Position numbers and translations under genes: made by a program | Shown here: positions 7,303 to 16,560 of the stretch, in pieces | Position numbering within the stretch: position 1 is the stretch's first letter | How the letters are laid out: each line of letters opens with the position of its first letter | The notes under the pieces: generated by a model | Database searches by the model: none | What the model saw: the letters and a program-made list of their open reading frames with translations, nothing else | What the model was told of the DNA's origin: nothing | DNA from: Bdellovibrionaceae bacterium UBA6502 | GTDB taxonomy: Bacteria; Bdellovibrionota; Bdellovibrionia; Bdellovibrionales; UBA840 | DNA length: 64,000 nucleotides | NCBI GenBank assembly: GCA_002436415.1 | Contig: DJMA01000055.1 | Location: 1-64,000, forward strand | Direction of reading: 5' to 3'

Positions 7303-9441
7303 TTGAATAAAAGCTCTAGAGGACTTTTTATCATACTCCCCGTCTTTGCATTGATGGTGTATGCCTCTTATCAATTATGGCTCGACTACCAACCCAATTA
7401 CGATGAATATGGCGACGAGATCGAACAAATCGTTATTGGAAGCGTCGTGGATGTGGATCAAAACGTAAAAAGAAAAAAAGGTGATTCTCTACTTTGGGAC
7501 CCTTTAAAACCAGGCGACGCCGTATATAACCAAGACTCTATTCGTACAGGCTTAAATTCTGCCACAGAACTAAAACTTAACGATAGCTCTAGCATAAGTC
7601 TCGAAGAAAACTCTTTGGTTGTTCTCGACTCCAATGACCAGGCATTTAATATTGATTTTAAAACTGGAGAATTTAAAACCAATTCTGTGAGTAAAAACTT
7701 ACAAATTAAAGTAAAAGACTCGGTACTATCTGCTAAGCAGGCACAAATTAATATTAAAACTCGAAGTGACCAAGACACTGAAATTCAGGTAACCAAGGGT
7801 ACTGCAAGCTTACAAGGCGCTGGTGGACAGCAAATTTCATTGGATACGCAAAAAGCTGCAAAGATCGATAAATTAGGTAGAGCCGAAGCTCTTAAAGTAA
7901 AAGTGATTCTTAGTAGTCCTGAAAATCGTACCGAAGTATTAAACCCTCTAAGTCAAATGCGTTATCCTTTTACATGGGCTGCCTTGAGTAGTGATTTAAA
8001 AAGAGAGATCTTTCAAATTTCAACTCGCCCAGATTTTCCAGAAGGTCCTGAGACAAAGCAAAAATGGGCGCACCAAGCCACAGAGGAAATTATTCAACGT
8101 GGAGATAACTTTTGGAGAGTTGGTTGGTATAGCCTTGATCCTAAAACCAAAAAACAAAAAATTGAATTCTCCCCGACTAGAAAAATTAGTCTTCTAAATG
8201 ATGAAAGAGTACAATTATTGTTTCCTGAAAATGCTAGTACTTTTACACAATCTCCTGGGAATACAGAAATTGATTTTCGTTGGCGCAGTAAAAACAGTGC
8301 AAAACTTTTTGTTTTCGAAATTTCTAATCGCGCAGACTTTCGACAAATCATTATTAATCAAAGAACCAATCAAACTGAATACAAAGTAAAAGATCTAGAC
8401 TCTGGCATTTACTACTGGCGTGTAAGTGCCTATGGAAATGCAAACAAAGCCATTGGCCAAAGTAAGGTCAATAAAGTCATCGTGGAAAAAATCATTCCAA
8501 GAGGACCTGAGCTAATTTATCCTAGAAACAATTTTGTATGGTCAATGCCAGAGAGCCTTCGCTTTGAGTGGCAAAAGTACCCTACTGCCAACTACTACCA
8601 ATGGACCATTTCGTCAGACCGATATCTGAAAAAAATTGTTAAAAGCATGAAACTAAAGGCTTTGGCCTATGATTGGCGCTGGCTAACCGCTGGTGAATAT
8701 TATTGGCGTGTAAAAGCATTTAACGCGCAAGGAACTTTGGTCGCTGAATCTGAAACACATTTATTAAACATTGATCAGAAGCAAAGCTCCGCTGCCATTG
8801 CATTGATTGATCCGAAAGATCAATCAGAAGTGGTGGTCGAAAACCTCGATCCGCTTCCTGCTATTAGTTTCCAGTGGCAACCTAAGGAAGCACTTTCTCC
8901 TAATTATGAAGTCTATGTATCGAAAACTTCAGCCTTCACCAGTGCTGTAAAATTTGAATCCAAGGAACTTACACGAATCAAAGCCCAACTGAAAGAAGAA
9001 GGAGTTTATTTTTGGAAAGTTCGATGGGTAAATCCAGAAAACCCAAAAGACATAAAAGAGTCCGTTCCTTTTAGTTTTAGACTTAGTAAAAACAAAAACC
9101 TACCCGCTCCCGAACTCTTGGAGCCAGATTATGATACCGAACTAGAGCTATATCGTGACGAAGAAGTCAGTTTCAAGTGGCAAGAAATAAGCTCTGCGAA
9201 GTCTTATCGATTTATTTTAAAAAGAAAAATTGGTGAAAACACTTATAAAACCATCGTCGATCGAAACACAAAAGAACCTAGTACTAAAAAAGCCAATTTG
9301 GTTCCTGGGGATTACATTTGGTTCGTGCACGCAATCGATGCAAGTGGAATTCAAGGCTTAAAAGCCGAAGAAAGAGGCTTAAAAGTCATTAGGGACAAAG
9401 GTCTAGCTCCGCCAGTTCTCAACCCTGTCATCATTAAATAA
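7303..9441 (+). CDS. FecR-domain protein with repeated fibronectin-like modules
   Basis: About 712 residues. I choose TTG at 7303 because GAGG (7293-7296) sits six bases ahead; an in-frame TTG at 7291 overlaps that site. An N-terminal membrane anchor (FIILPVFALMVYASYQLWL) is followed by a FecR-like domain (GDSLLWDPLKPGDAV, SIRTGLNSATELKLNDSSSISLEENS). After it come about five Ig/fibronectin-like modules marked by a recurring 'YYWRV' or 'YFWKV' strand. FecR modules often bind glycan or sense surface signals. The next gene carries the same modules on a barrel-like tail, so the two probably form one envelope assembly. It is divergent from the adenylate cyclase across about 130 bases. Confidence 0.8.
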   Translation: MNKSSRGLFIILPVFALMVYASYQLWLDYQPNYDEYGDEIEQIVIGSVVDVDQNVKRKKGDSLLWDPLKPGDAVYNQDSIRTGLNSATELKLNDSSSISLEENSLVVLDSNDQAFNIDFKTGEFKTNSVSKNLQIKVKDSVLSAKQAQINIKTRSDQDTEIQVTKGTASLQGAGGQQISLDTQKAAKIDKLGRAEALKVKVILSSPENRTEVLNPLSQMRYPFTWAALSSDLKREIFQISTRPDFPEGPETKQKWAHQATEEIIQRGDNFWRVGWYSLDPKTKKQKIEFSPTRKISLLNDERVQLLFPENASTFTQSPGNTEIDFRWRSKNSAKLFVFEISNRADFRQIIINQRTNQTEYKVKDLDSGIYYWRVSAYGNANKAIGQSKVNKVIVEKIIPRGPELIYPRNNFVWSMPESLRFEWQKYPTANYYQWTISSDRYLKKIVKSMKLKALAYDWRWLTAGEYYWRVKAFNAQGTLVAESETHLLNIDQKQSSAAIALIDPKDQSEVVVENLDPLPAISFQWQPKEALSPNYEVYVSKTSAFTSAVKFESKELTRIKAQLKEEGVYFWKVRWVNPENPKDIKESVPFSFRLSKNKNLPAPELLEPDYDTELELYRDEEVSFKWQEISSAKSYRFILKRKIGENTYKTIVDRNTKEPSTKKANLVPGDYIWFVHAIDASGIQGLKAEERGLKVIRDKGLAPPVLNPVIIK

Positions 9442-9488
9442 TTTTTCATTTCCTTGCCAGTCTAATTATTCCACGACAGAATATAGCT

Positions 9489-10997
9489 ATGTTGTGGAAA
9501 TTACCTATATTTTTTAGTTTTTTATGTGCTTTTATAAACTTGGAAGCCAGGGAGATTGAATTCACTTGGCAAGCCTTTCCTGAGGCTAGGGAATATCAAC
9601 TTCAAGTAGCAAAAACCAGAGCCTTTAAAGAAATCAAACACGACGAAAGAACCGAACTACCTCAAGTAAAAGTTGAGCTACCAATGGGAATTTACTATTA
9701 CCGTGTAAGAGCCATCGATCAAAAAAACCGCCCCGGAATTTGGTCTCAAGCCTTAATCATTAATGTTACTCCCTTTCCACCAAAATTAGTAAGCCCCGCC
9801 AAAGGAGCAAAGTTTAATTTTTTTGAGAAGAAAAATGACATCGAGTTTTCTTGGGAAAATCAAGAAGGTGATGTGGAGTACGACATACTCATTCAAAAAA
9901 CCAATGGCAAAGTGGTTCTAGAAAAAAGAGTGCAAGAAAACAGTGTTGTAATCAGCAGCTTGGATGCTGGAGATTATATGTGGAAAGTTCGTTCTCGTTT
10001 TCAAAAAAAATTAATCACACAATATTCAGAAAACAGTTTTCTCTTCATCACTAAAACTCCTATAAAAGATCCACAACTCATTTCACCGAAAGATGGAGAT
10101 GAATTCCCCGCCTTTCGAGAACATGAGTTTGTTTGGAAAAAAGACGAAGTAGCGCAGTTTACAGACATTGAAATCCGTAGAATAGACGACAAAAAAGATC
10201 GGATACGACCATTATTAAACCAAAGCGGTGAAAGCACAGATCTCCCTGCCCTTCTACCCGGAGAATACCGTTGGCGAATTCGTACTAAAGAAGCAAAAGA
10301 CTCAAAAGGAAAAATATCTAGTTGGGCCAAGTTTAAAACTAGCTCTTCCGTCTTAACAGGAAACAATCATATGTTTCGATTCCGAACTGGAATTGCCACC
10401 AATAGATACAACTATGATTCTAGCCGAACTGGTGGTTACACCGGTGGCGGAGACGATACAAACACTTTTGTAAATCTGTTCACACGACTACACATTACTA
10501 GAGGCATTGCCCTATCCTTTGATGTTGCCGAAACAGAATTTGAGATCAATTCAAATAACTTGAGCTTTAACAAAAGCTCTATGCTTTTGGAGTTTCGCTT
10601 TGCCGAAAATGACTTTCAACAATCCAGCATTATCGGCTATCGACTTGAAGACAATTACGATTTTATAAACACCAATGAAGCGCAAAAATTAAGTACCCAA
10701 GGCTTGGTCTTAGGAATTGCAATGGATGGCTACCTTGGTACAAAATCAAAGTTTCGCCTGGGCCTAAGCTACTTCAAACCAAAAAGCCTTTTCCAAAAAG
10801 GCGCGGAGCTAACCGCAGATGTTTACGAAGCTCGCCTATCTTACTCCTACAATGTACTTGAAAGGTTTTGGTTAGAATACGAGTTTGCCTACGACAAATA
10901 CATTTTCAAACTAGACGAAGACGGTGCAGGGCTTATCAGTCGTTGGACTTATGACATTTCTCAGCCCATCAATATTGCAATTAGTTACGAATACTAA
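9489..10997 (+). CDS. Exported protein with fibronectin-like modules and a C-terminal barrel-like domain
   Basis: 502 residues. A signal peptide (cut near LEA-RE) precedes about three Ig-like modules marked by YYYRVRAID, YMWKVRS and YRWRIRT, the same strand motif seen in the upstream gene. From about residue 295 the sequence changes to alternating aromatic/hydrophobic strands ending in YEY, as in outer-membrane beta-barrels. This suggests an outer-membrane protein with a periplasmic repeat stalk that could meet the repeats of the inner-membrane FecR protein. The 47-base gap makes co-transcription likely. The stop codon abuts the stop of the convergent gene at 10998. No family name is assigned. 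Confidence 0.75.
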   Translation: MLWKLPIFFSFLCAFINLEAREIEFTWQAFPEAREYQLQVAKTRAFKEIKHDERTELPQVKVELPMGIYYYRVRAIDQKNRPGIWSQALIINVTPFPPKLVSPAKGAKFNFFEKKNDIEFSWENQEGDVEYDILIQKTNGKVVLEKRVQENSVVISSLDAGDYMWKVRSRFQKKLITQYSENSFLFITKTPIKDPQLISPKDGDEFPAFREHEFVWKKDEVAQFTDIEIRRIDDKKDRIRPLLNQSGESTDLPALLPGEYRWRIRTKEAKDSKGKISSWAKFKTSSSVLTGNNHMFRFRTGIATNRYNYDSSRTGGYTGGGDDTNTFVNLFTRLHITRGIALSFDVAETEFEINSNNLSFNKSSMLLEFRFAENDFQQSSIIGYRLEDNYDFINTNEAQKLSTQGLVLGIAMDGYLGTKSKFRLGLSYFKPKSLFQKGAELTADVYEARLSYSYNVLERFWLEYEFAYDKYIFKLDEDGAGLISRWTYDISQPINIAISYEY

Positions 10998-11225
10998 TTA
11001 CCAATGTAATTTGGCGGCGATCACATCTTTATGGTAAGCGAGTTTTGGTTTCAAATGCCTTTCCCCCACTCGCTCCAAAATATAGGCCTGATTTTCTTCA
11101 TCGATCTGTGTAATATAGGCATTTTCAAATTCAGTTCCGTCTTCAAAACGAAAATTTACTTTCCAACCTTTTTCAGCGGCTAATATTACGATATCCCATA
11201 ATTCTGCTGCACTCTGTTTTGCCAA
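10998..11225 (-). CDS. Small conserved-looking cytoplasmic protein, unknown function
   Basis: 75 residues, no signal peptide or membrane segment. Start is TTG at 11225 preceded by GGAGG with about six bases spacing. The sequence (FRFEDGTEFENAYITQID, then AYHKDVIAAKLHW) has the feel of a small beta-rich fold that binds nucleic acid or protein, but I do not recognise it. Its stop codon touches the stop codon of the convergent gene, with no base between. Coding status is supported by the ribosome site and by balanced codon use. Confidence 0.65.
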   Translation of the reverse strand: MAKQSAAELWDIVILAAEKGWKVNFRFEDGTEFENAYITQIDEENQAYILERVGERHLKPKLAYHKDVIAAKLHW

Positions 11226-11287
11226 ATTGGGCCTCCAAAAATAGCGAAAGGCTTGCCATACCTAAGCATTCAATGATTCAATAAGCT

Positions 11288-11986
11288 ATGCGTAGTTTTT
11301 TGTACCTTAGCCTACTTTGTTTAATCAATATAAATTTAATGGCCCAGTCACAAAATAGAGCCAATAGCCAAGAATCTGGCAAAATCTCAGAGCTTTTTAG
11401 TGGTAAGAAAAGTCTACTGGTTGATTATGGCTATTCTGCCAACCTTTTGCTATCTGATTTCAGTTCAAATGTGAGTGGTTTAGGACTGGGAAACCAATAC
11501 TCTATCCAACTTAATTTTAATACCTTAGCAGATAGCGGTTTTAAAATTAGCTATGCCAATATTGTTAACGAGGAAAATAACTTTAGAAACTCCGAAGTAA
11601 GCAGTAATTCTTCTGCAAAGTATAGAAGCTTCCAACAAAAGTGGAGCCTCATTGGTTTTGGCATTGAAAGTCGAAAATCCAATCGCCTTTTAAAATGGTA
11701 TTGGGATTGGTCCTTGGGCTACGCCTTTGGTAAAGAGAGTGAAATCGGCATCCAAGCTTCTGACAGTCTAGGAGCAAGCGAATCTAGTATTGATGAGCCC
11801 ACAAGGAGCTTTTTCTATTTAGGCCTTGGAGCTGGAATTAGAAAACCGGTACATAAAAAATGGACTGTAAATGCTAGCCTAAGAACTTTTTATCTTTTGG
11901 GAAGTGTTTATGGTGATGATCTAAAATCAGAGAGTTTATTCTTAATTCCGCTGATGGCTAGTTTTGGAGTCGAATACGCCTTTTAA
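11288..11986 (+). CDS. Outer-membrane beta-barrel-like protein
   Basis: 232 residues with a signal peptide (MRSFLYLSLLCLININLMA-Q). The mature protein is made of alternating amphipathic strands with aromatic girdles (YSIQLNF, GFKISYANI, KWYWDWSLGYAFG, FFYLGLGAGIR) and ends in EYAF; a terminal Phe is the usual recognition signal for barrel insertion by BamA. About eight strands would fit. Function is unknown. The stop overlaps the convergent stop at 11983 by 4 bases, so no terminator lies between the two genes. Confidence 0.7.
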   Translation: MRSFLYLSLLCLININLMAQSQNRANSQESGKISELFSGKKSLLVDYGYSANLLLSDFSSNVSGLGLGNQYSIQLNFNTLADSGFKISYANIVNEENNFRNSEVSSNSSAKYRSFQQKWSLIGFGIESRKSNRLLKWYWDWSLGYAFGKESEIGIQASDSLGASESSIDEPTRSFFYLGLGAGIRKPVHKKWTVNASLRTFYLLGSVYGDDLKSESLFLIPLMASFGVEYAF

Positions 11987-14379
11987 GCAGCCACATGATT
12001 ACGGTTGATTTCTAAAATGGCATCCGCGTATTCATCCGCATATCTTTCCCACAAATGTAGGTCAATCTCATCCACTCTTTCTTTTTCACAAAAGCCAAGT
12101 ATTACAGCGACAACATTTTTATTTAAAGTAACTGGGATCAAAGTTGCATGGTCAGGTAACTTACCTTTATTAAAAGCATCTAAAAACAAATCGTTTACAT
12201 CGTTTCGTACTACATAACCGTGATAAGGCATTTTCGTATCGCAAACAATTTTAAAAATACTGTTTTCAGCCAACTCTACTTCTTTCTTTACATTTGGATT
12301 CTCAGTCCAATCCCCTTCCCAATGAAAAGGCTTAAGCATTCCACGATGCATTTGTAAAATCATACGACGACCACAGATCCCTGCAATTCTTTGTAGACTT
12401 TTATGGGCAGCCTGTTTTTCCACATCGCCACCAAAACTATTGTCTTCTTCTTTTAACTGCGCAACTTTCTTTGGATCTTCTGGATGCTCTATTTTAATAG
12501 TCGCAGAAGCTTGTTCATCGCCCAACTCAAAAATCGACGCTCCCACCGCAGTGTCTTCGTCAGAATCTAACAGGTGTGCGCTTGGAGGTCTAAGATTGTC
12601 GGTGGATTCATTCGAAAAATCCATTTGCGAAAAATCTAAACCCTCGATGGCATCTTCTTCCACCTCTTCTGCACTAGAATTTGATTCTTCTTGCAATAAG
12701 GATTCTTCATCCTTAGATAAATTTAAATCACTTAAATCTAAACCTACAATTCCAGTATCTTCTAAAACATCTGCATCAAGATCAATCGCTGAATCTTCTT
12801 GCGATTGCTCTTGAGAGTCTTCTAATTTAAAATCATCAAAGTTAATTTCAACGGTATTCTCACTTACTTCTTCCTTAGACGAAACCGCTAGGTTTTCTGC
12901 TTCCTCATCCACATCAAGCTCTATCACCGGAACTTCATTTTCGACAGAGTTCACCGCTCCCTGATGAGATTGTTTCTCTCTATTTTTTTCATCCATTTGA
13001 AGAAGTTCATTGTGCTTGGCCTCTAAAGTTTCTAAAGCATCATCCAAACTTCTTACCTGAGTGATATCATCAAATTCTTCCACCTCTGATTCATCAGAAA
13101 TGGCAGGTGTTGCTTTGGGAATCGCCTTATTTACCAAAGGAGCTTCCTCTGGCGTAGGCGGCATATCAGTTATTTTAGTTGGCTCCACAGGTGGAAGATC
13201 TGGCGTCATCGTAAAAGCCTCATCTTTTGCCTCTGGAATTGGCGGCATAGAGTTTTCCGAAGCAACTTGTGGTTCTTTTGGCTCCGCTACAGGCACAGAA
13301 GCTTGTACATCAGCAGGCTTCTCACTTTCAAAACTAGTTTCCTGTTGAGGAACATTCGCTTGAGCCTGCGGATTAACTTCCTGAGAAGCTAGCTCAGGCT
13401 CTTGTTTTGTAGCTACTGTATTATTTCCTAAGTTCAGCCCTGCTTCCATTGCTTGCGCTGGATTCGGAGCAAAATTATCGTTTTGAAAATTCTCTTGTGT
13501 CTGCGGCTGTTGACTAGCCACCTGATGATTAGCCCCGGGTACCTGAAAAGCTTGCTGATTAAAATTTTGCGGATTCACAGGCGCTTGCGTAGGAACAGAG
13601 TTCGGCGGTACTGGAACCTGATTCTGATTCGCAAACTGTGTTGCCGGATCTTGATATGGATTTACTGCATAGGCAGGATTTGAGTTTTGCATTCCTGGCA
13701 TTTGATTATTTTGAAATCCATTATTAACAGCTGGATTCGGCATTGGATTTACAGCTTGGTTCTGCTGGTTATAATAAGGGTTCGCAGGGTTTTGCGTTTG
13801 ATTTTGAAACCCGTTGTAATTGGTCATTGGATTTTGCGTTTGAGTGGGATTTTGTCCCGCGTAAGGATTTTGATTCATCGCCGGGTTTTGTACTGGAGTA
13901 GTTTTTCCTACCTCTGCAAACTGCGCCAACTCAGGTGGTAAACCACTTAGCTGTTGGTACATTTGCAAGACAGGAGAAACGATGGTCCACCATTTTTTCA
14001 TTCCTGAAATAGGAGCCAACAGCAATCCCGTTCGAGTGTTTAAACTGGCAATCACTTGTTGTTGAAAAGCATTCGGTGGCTCAAGACAGGCGATATACAA
14101 AACACCGTCATATTCGTAAATTGGCAAGAAAGTTCCTGACCAATCAAAACGCCCCCACTTTTCCCAAAGACTTGGGTTCGGACTTTTCTCAAAAAAACTC
14201 TGAGACAGACTTGGTAATTTGTAATAGTTTTTAGCCCAATCAAGATAGATGTGCTCTAGTACTTTTCCATTCGCCAATGCCCATCGCAATAAATCACTAC
14301 CCGCCGCCTGCATTTCCCAGACAGCAATTACATCATTTGGTATTTGTAGCCCCTTGGCCCATGGGTAGTGTTGATTCAT
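11983..14379 (-). CDS. Large low-complexity protein with GspE-N-like and GAF-like ends
   Basis: 798 residues, cytoplasmic. Residues 1-155 resemble the N-terminal domain of type II secretion/type IV pilus ATPases (MshEN/GspE-N: ALANGKVLEHIYLDWA, then LPIYEYDGVLYIACLEPPN, then NTRTGLLLAPI), but no ATPase domain follows. Residues about 160-305 are extremely rich in Asn, Gln and Pro with NPxxQN repeats. Residues about 305-630 are acidic, with recurrent short motifs such as GLDLSDLNLS and GLDFSQMDFS. The last 160 residues look like a GAF/heterodimeric sensor fold. The layout suggests a scaffold that clusters proteins, perhaps in c-di-GMP or motility signalling, since MshEN domains can bind c-di-GMP. 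That role is inference. Confidence 0.7.
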   Translation of the reverse strand: MNQHYPWAKGLQIPNDVIAVWEMQAAGSDLLRWALANGKVLEHIYLDWAKNYYKLPSLSQSFFEKSPNPSLWEKWGRFDWSGTFLPIYEYDGVLYIACLEPPNAFQQQVIASLNTRTGLLLAPISGMKKWWTIVSPVLQMYQQLSGLPPELAQFAEVGKTTPVQNPAMNQNPYAGQNPTQTQNPMTNYNGFQNQTQNPANPYYNQQNQAVNPMPNPAVNNGFQNNQMPGMQNSNPAYAVNPYQDPATQFANQNQVPVPPNSVPTQAPVNPQNFNQQAFQVPGANHQVASQQPQTQENFQNDNFAPNPAQAMEAGLNLGNNTVATKQEPELASQEVNPQAQANVPQQETSFESEKPADVQASVPVAEPKEPQVASENSMPPIPEAKDEAFTMTPDLPPVEPTKITDMPPTPEEAPLVNKAIPKATPAISDESEVEEFDDITQVRSLDDALETLEAKHNELLQMDEKNREKQSHQGAVNSVENEVPVIELDVDEEAENLAVSSKEEVSENTVEINFDDFKLEDSQEQSQEDSAIDLDADVLEDTGIVGLDLSDLNLSKDEESLLQEESNSSAEEVEEDAIEGLDFSQMDFSNESTDNLRPPSAHLLDSDEDTAVGASIFELGDEQASATIKIEHPEDPKKVAQLKEEDNSFGGDVEKQAAHKSLQRIAGICGRRMILQMHRGMLKPFHWEGDWTENPNVKKEVELAENSIFKIVCDTKMPYHGYVVRNDVNDLFLDAFNKGKLPDHATLIPVTLNKNVVAVILGFCEKERVDEIDLHLWERYADEYADAILEINRNHVAA

Positions 14380-14610
14380 ACCAAACTGATCGGAAAAAAA
14401 AGTCTGTGCCTTAAGAAAATATAAGAGTTATCAGTGATTTACGCGTCGCGGCTAAAATCAATTCAAAACAAATGCACTCTGAGTCTATAAGAATCGAAAG
14501 TATTTATTTTAAAAACTATGGTCGAGGCTCATTTCAAACAAAGTTAAACGAAACAACAGTGTTTTTTTAATGGGTCTGGTTTCAGTTTGGAACAAACTAA
14601 AAAACAAAAA

Positions 14611-15579
14611 CTAGGCAGCCCCCGACTTCACGCAAGAAATTCTCTTTAGATTTTGATCCATAGATTTAAATCTCTGGTTCATTTTTTCTAAAACCTCATT
14701 CAATTGAAAAACTCTAGGATCAATTTTTTGTTTCACTTTATAAAGCTTAAACTGCGCCCTTGATTCAAAAACCAAATACCAGGCTGCAACAATATAAGCC
14801 ATGTTTTTAAAAGCAAACAACATACTTGTGTAGATCACTGCATCCCCAACAAAAAAAGCCGAAGTAATTCCAACGAGATCAACCAATGCCAAACTAAGAA
14901 ATAAGCTTCTTCTAATTTTTATAGATCTCTGTAATCCCCTAAGCTCTTTTCCTTCCAATTTTTCTTCCGAGATTTGCATTTTCTCAATTTCTTGTATGCC
15001 TTCGGGAAACTTTAATTTTACATGTTGATTAAGAATTTCAATGAGGCGTGGATCTATTTTTTCTAAAAACTCATTTAAGCGATCTAAAACCAAAACGGAG
15101 CCTTCGGCCAAATTCTCTAGCAAAAGGCTCTGTGTGGCCAAACTCACTTTACTCAAATCAGAATAAATTGCTCCTAAATCACGATTTAAACTTTCCATTT
15201 CTTGAAAGTTATTTTGCATTAGCTGATAAAACTTTTTTGCTTTTTTCTCAGAACCATATAGGCCAGCCAATGATTTTTTTTGTGCTTGTTTTATCAGTTT
15301 TCGTTGTTCAGATTTACTTAAATTTGAATGGGTATCGGTAATGGCTTCGATTAGTAAACTTTTAGAAATTTGTTTTTCAAGAACATCGGACTCAAAAATC
15401 CCTTCTTCACCCATCGCATAAGTTAATGCCGAAAAAAACTGTGAACTCATTTCCTGCATATTCTGCGTTTGGATAACTAGCTCTTGGTACTTCTCCTTGT
15501 AGTCTTCTGCGGATTGAGCAAAACCATGGCTCTGCATCCCGCTAACAAACAAAAATATCAATAAGCATCGAGCCATCAT
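14611..15579 (-). CDS. Exported/membrane coiled-coil protein of unknown function
   Basis: 322 residues. A signal peptide ends at FAQ-S. A long helical, Gln/Glu/Lys-rich section (about 25-215) is followed by two hydrophobic helices (LFLSLALVDLVGITSAFFVG and FKNMAYIVAAWYLVF) and a basic helical tail. GAGGTAA precedes the tandem ATGs at 15579/15576. No family recognised. It sits alone between the low-complexity protein gene and the pdxJ operon terminator, so it is probably its own transcription unit. Confidence 0.65.
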   Translation of the reverse strand: MMARCLLIFLFVSGMQSHGFAQSAEDYKEKYQELVIQTQNMQEMSSQFFSALTYAMGEEGIFESDVLEKQISKSLLIEAITDTHSNLSKSEQRKLIKQAQKKSLAGLYGSEKKAKKFYQLMQNNFQEMESLNRDLGAIYSDLSKVSLATQSLLLENLAEGSVLVLDRLNEFLEKIDPRLIEILNQHVKLKFPEGIQEIEKMQISEEKLEGKELRGLQRSIKIRRSLFLSLALVDLVGITSAFFVGDAVIYTSMLFAFKNMAYIVAAWYLVFESRAQFKLYKVKQKIDPRVFQLNEVLEKMNQRFKSMDQNLKRISCVKSGAA

Positions 15580-15730
15580 TTACCTCATCACCGCCATTTA
15601 CAAATCTAAGATTGATACCTAAAAATCTAGATTTCCTTGGCAATTATAACAGATTAGCCCATGGAATGCCCGATTTGGATAGCCTCACAAAGAAATAGAG
15701 AAAGTCTCTATAGAACTTTCAGAAGGCACA

Positions 15731-15763
15731 AAAAAAGCGACAATTCTTGTCGCTTTTTTTTCA
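15731..15763. terminator. Strong bidirectional terminator after the fba-to-pdxJ gene run
   Basis: AAAAAAGCGACAA (15731-15743) and TTGTCGCTTTTTT (15747-15759) form a 13-bp stem with a three-base loop, giving T tracts in both directions. It lies 50 bases beyond the pdxJ stop and should end the long minus-strand transcript. Confidence 0.9.
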
Positions 15764-15813
15764 CTAGTAATTTGACGGATTGCCATTTTTTGGCAAAGTA
15801 AATTGATCTTCTT

Positions 15814-16551
15814 TTAGTGCTTTATTTGCTTTTTAAAAGCTTTGACCGCTTTATTTAGCCCCATAAAAACGGAATGGCAAATGATCGAATGACCAATGTT
15901 TAACTCTTCTAAAAAAGGAAGTTTTTTAATCCTCTCACAGTCGATGAAATCTAAACCATGACCCGCATGAACATTCATCCCAAGTTCATGCGTTTTCAGA
16001 GCAGCCGCTTTTAAAGATTGCCACTCCTTGCGCTTCTTATCAGCCTTCCACAAAACCCAATGACCAGTGTGCAGCTCAACCGCATCCGCACCAATGCGAG
16101 CACTGGCTTCCACTTGTTTAATGTCACCGGCAATGAACATCGATACTTTGATATTCTTTTTATGCAGACTCTCTACCATTTTCTTTAATTTTTTCTCTAA
16201 CTTAACAACGTCTAATCCACCTTCAGTGGTTAACTCCTGACGTTTTTCAGGAACAAAGCAAACCCAATCCGGCTTTCTTTTTAAAGCTATCTTTAGCATT
16301 TCATCAGTTGCGGCCATTTCTAGATTGATTAAGCATGGACGTTTTTTACATAAGAGCTCAACATCTTTATCTTGGATGTGCCTTCTGTCTTCACGTAAAT
16401 GAATCGTAATTTGCTGAGCACCGGCCTTGGCTGAAATTTCTGCCGCTTCCAAAATGCTTGGGTAAATGGTTGTTCCACCACGAACTTGACGTAGTGTAGC
16501 CACATGATCAATATTCACACCGAGGCGAATTTTTTTCTTTTGATTTTTCAT
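15814..16551 (-). CDS. pdxJ: Pyridoxine 5'-phosphate synthase
   Basis: 245 residues, the usual family length. PdxJ condenses 1-deoxy-D-xylulose 5-phosphate with 3-amino-2-oxopropyl phosphate to give pyridoxine 5'-phosphate. Diagnostic segments are VNIDHVATLRQVRGG at the N-terminus, ITIHLREDRRHIQD, the central ELHTGHW loop and NVHAGHGLDF near the end. It is the last gene of the run, 9 bases after glmM, with AGAGAAAAA ahead of its ATG. No pdxA or other B6 gene lies nearby, so its place here reflects co-transcription rather than pathway grouping. Confidence 0.96.
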   Translation of the reverse strand: MKNQKKKIRLGVNIDHVATLRQVRGGTTIYPSILEAAEISAKAGAQQITIHLREDRRHIQDKDVELLCKKRPCLINLEMAATDEMLKIALKRKPDWVCFVPEKRQELTTEGGLDVVKLEKKLKKMVESLHKKNIKVSMFIAGDIKQVEASARIGADAVELHTGHWVLWKADKKRKEWQSLKAAALKTHELGMNVHAGHGLDFIDCERIKKLPFLEELNIGHSIICHSVFMGLNKAVKAFKKQIKH

Positions 16552-16560
16552 TTTTTTCTC

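Noticed and set aside
13453..13941. Plus-strand open frames opposite the low-complexity protein
   Set aside because: They are complement shadows of the Asn/Gln/Pro-rich repeats, giving Ile/Leu/Arg-rich products with no start signals.
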